Assembly (NCBI GenBank): GCA_027450125.1
Contig: DAIDKG010000130.1
Span: forward strand, 1 to 8,404
Origin: Bordetella sp.
Lineage (GTDB): Bacteria; Pseudomonadota; Gammaproteobacteria; Burkholderiales; Burkholderiaceae_B
DNA: 8,404 bases
Reading direction: 5' to 3'
Position numbers and translations under genes: made by a program. Positions 6,805 to 8,404 of this stretch are shown here, piece by piece (within the stretch, counting starts at the first letter, position 1; every line of letters begins with the position of its first letter). The notes under the pieces were generated by a model that was given only the letters and a program-made list of their open reading frames with translations, was not told where the DNA came from and did not search any database.

Positions 6805-8331
6805 TCAAGCCTTGATCGTCCTGTTCGCGCCCGAGAATCGCCTGACGCAATTTCTGCCTGCCGCCTTGGCATCGTATAGGGCTTCGTCTGCCATGCCGAT
6901 GATTATTTCCGGCGTTGCCCCACTGCCCTGGACACAGGCGACGCCGATGCTGACCGTGACAACTCCGGCGGGACTGCCGGTGTGCTCAATCCCGAGGTTC
7001 TCGATGCTCACACGAACCAGTTCCGCGACCGCGAACGCCTGCATGTCGTCCGTCGCCTCCAGAATCGCGACGAACTCCTCCCCCCCGTATCGTGCGAAAT
7101 GATCTGTAGACCTCTGCAAAACAACGCGCGCAGCCATGGTCGTTTTTTTCAGAACATCGTCGCCCGCCTGATGTCCATAGGTGTCGTTGTATGCCTTGAA
7201 CTTGTCAAGATCGAAGAACAGCAAGGACACCGGCGATTCGGTACGAGATGAAAGAGCGCAAGCCTTCTGCAGCGATCGATCGAACGTGCCCCGATTGTCC
7301 AGCCCCGTCAAAGGATCCAGATGAGCCTGGCGACGCAGTTCCGTCTCCGATGTCCGGCGCCGGCGCAATTCGCGCGAAAACAAAAAGGACGTGGGGAGAA
7401 CGAAGAGACTGAAAAGCAGCCCCAGAGCGCCTATGAGAAGCGACCGGCCCTTCCAATCCGCGAGTATGTCGCTCTCTGCCGGGGCGATATCAACAATGAT
7501 GGGAAGGTCCTTGATCCGTCTAAAGACATGCAAGCGCGTTACGCCGTCGATCCCGTTCGTACCCCAGAAGGGCGAAGACTGCTTGTGCAGCAGTTTTTGG
7601 AAAATCGGATTCAAGCGAAAATTACGTCCGACTATGGCCTGATTGTAGGGAGCTCTTGCCAGCAGACTGCCATCAGCCATGACTATCGCCGCCGATCCCG
7701 ATCGCTTGAAATCAAGCCCGTCCAAAAGTGACCGGAAATAGTCGACATTTATCGTTCCAATTACGACCCCGGCAAAGCTACCATCACGAGCGCTGACTCG
7801 GCGGCTGATGGTGATTTCCGTCACATCGGGAACTTGCAGGGAACGCCGTGGCGGCCCCATCCAGAAATCCAGCCGAGGATCTTCCTTATGGGCCAGGTAT
7901 GCGCGTCGGCTGGACCCATCGACAGCTGCGGGCGCTTCGGCAGCCGAAGAATCGGCAATGACTGTGCCTTGCGCATCCAGCAACACGATGCCGTCGAAAT
8001 ACCGCGCTTTTGCCGAGTTGTCGAAAAGAATTGCGTTGCGCAAGTCTGCTGGCAAGGTCATTATTGCGCTTCTTTGTGCGCCGTTTATTACCGCCTGCAA
8101 TGACAGATTGTAGGAATTGAAAGTGCGTTCGAGGTCCCGCTCGATTGCCAATAGCAAGTTGCGGGAACTTTGCTCGGCGAGATCAATAGCGTCGCCATAC
8201 GACTGGTAGACAATCCAGCTGCAAAGAGCGACCACGCCTGCCCAGAGCACGATCCCGATTGCGATCACCCCGCCCGGCGTAAGCATGCGTGCAACCAAGG
8301 ACGTCCGCAATTTTCCGGGCTCGCGATTCAT
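6805..8331 (-). CDS. Membrane diguanylate cyclase with periplasmic Cache-type sensor and GGDEF domain
   Basis: The product makes cyclic di-GMP from two GTP at the inner membrane. In 508 residues the order is: short cytoplasmic tail; membrane segment about 20-44; periplasmic region about 46-296 that looks like a double Cache (dCache_1) ligand-binding domain; second membrane segment about 298-318; GGDEF domain from about 330. Catalytic features are intact: DPLTGLDNR (339-347), FFDLDKFKAYND (372-383, with metal-binding aspartates) and GGEEF (416-420). RSTD at 407-410 sits five residues before GGEEF, the canonical RxxD inhibitory site, so product feedback inhibition is expected. The ATG at 8329-8331 was chosen because it has a GAGGGAG ribosome binding site; a GTG at 8341-8343 would add four residues but overlaps that site. 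The gene looks visibly less GC-rich than leuC or selO. The ligand is unknown. Confidence 0.95.
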   Translation of the reverse strand: MNREPGKLRTSLVARMLTPGGVIAIGIVLWAGVVALCSWIVYQSYGDAIDLAEQSSRNLLLAIERDLERTFNSYNLSLQAVINGAQRSAIMTLPADLRNAILFDNSAKARYFDGIVLLDAQGTVIADSSAAEAPAAVDGSSRRAYLAHKEDPRLDFWMGPPRRSLQVPDVTEITISRRVSARDGSFAGVVIGTINVDYFRSLLDGLDFKRSGSAAIVMADGSLLARAPYNQAIVGRNFRLNPIFQKLLHKQSSPFWGTNGIDGVTRLHVFRRIKDLPIIVDIAPAESDILADWKGRSLLIGALGLLFSLFVLPTSFLFSRELRRRRTSETELRRQAHLDPLTGLDNRGTFDRSLQKACALSSRTESPVSLLFFDLDKFKAYNDTYGHQAGDDVLKKTTMAARVVLQRSTDHFARYGGEEFVAILEATDDMQAFAVAELVRVSIENLGIEHTGSPAGVVTVSIGVACVQGSGATPEIIIGMADEALYDAKAAGRNCVRRFSGANRTIKA

Positions 8332-8334
8332 CTG

Positions 8335-8341
8335 CTCCCTC
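8335..8341 (-). promoter_or_regulatory. Ribosome binding site that decides the cyclase start
   Basis: GAGGGAG on the minus strand lies 3-6 bases before the ATG at 8329-8331, depending on which part pairs with 16S rRNA. The alternative GTG start at 8341-8343 overlaps this motif, so it would leave the site inside the coding sequence. Confidence 0.6.
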
Positions 8342-8354
8342 ACTTCATGCCGAT

Positions 8355-8404
8355 CCAGCTTGCAAGCTGGCGGGTTCAGGCTCGTCGCGCCGAGCCTGCA
8401 GGCT
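8355..8404. other. Cluster of three inverted repeats upstream of the cyclase gene
   Basis: Three perfect dyads lie within 50 bases. CCAGCTTGCAAGCTGG (8355-8370) is a 16-base palindrome. CAGGCTCG and CGAGCCTG (8377-8384 and 8391-8398) are 8-base arms around a 6-base loop. AGCCTGCAGGCT (8393-8404) is a 12-base palindrome that overlaps the second dyad's right arm, so the two structures are mutually exclusive. No T-run follows on either strand inside the window, so an intrinsic terminator cannot be called. They may form the leader of the cyclase mRNA, operators, or the end of a gene beyond the edge. Confidence 0.5.

Overview
The window reads as GC-rich betaproteobacterial chromosome. Protein style and gene set (LeuC/LeuD/LeuB, AroC, SelO, a two-CBS-domain protein) suggest Alcaligenaceae, Bordetella or Achromobacter type. 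That assignment is recognition from memory, not a database result. No transposase, phage gene, tRNA, rRNA or CRISPR array is visible.

Layout. Positions 1-2683 hold the leucine genes leuC, leuD and leuB, all transcribed leftward on the minus strand; leuB runs off the left edge. A sigma70-like promoter with an overlapping dyad (about 2876-2922) lies just upstream of leuC. Next upstream, on the same strand, come aroC (chorismate synthase) and selO (protein AMPylase). These two are 10 bases apart and the selO stop codon overlaps the aroC ribosome binding site. A divergent gap of 119 bases (5482-5600) separates selO from a rightward gene for a small tandem-CBS protein. That gene converges on a leftward pair: a DUF1275/YoaK-type membrane protein and a membrane-bound diguanylate cyclase with a periplasmic sensor domain. 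The right edge carries nested inverted repeats upstream of the cyclase.

Most interesting signal. A sequence of about 117-125 bases occurs twice in the same orientation: in the predicted leuC leader (2718-2834) and in the leuD-leuB gap (424-548). The gap-free 105-base core differs at 9 positions (hand count). Read in the direction of leu transcription, both copies fold by eye into the same branched RNA: a long interrupted basal stem leading to a three-way junction with two hairpins. Three of the nine differences fall in helices and keep pairing (A-U/G-U or C-G/U-G); one lies in the variable position of a GNRA-type tetraloop. Each copy ends a few tens of bases before a leu start codon. It could be a cis-regulatory RNA of the leucine genes, or two members of a genome-wide palindromic repeat family; the window alone cannot decide.

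How the genes work together. LeuCD isomerises 2-isopropylmalate to 3-isopropylmalate and LeuB oxidises it, the middle steps of leucine synthesis (leuA is not in the window). AroC finishes the shikimate pathway. The right half is unrelated: a nucleotide-sensing CBS protein, a membrane protein of unknown role, and a c-di-GMP synthase.
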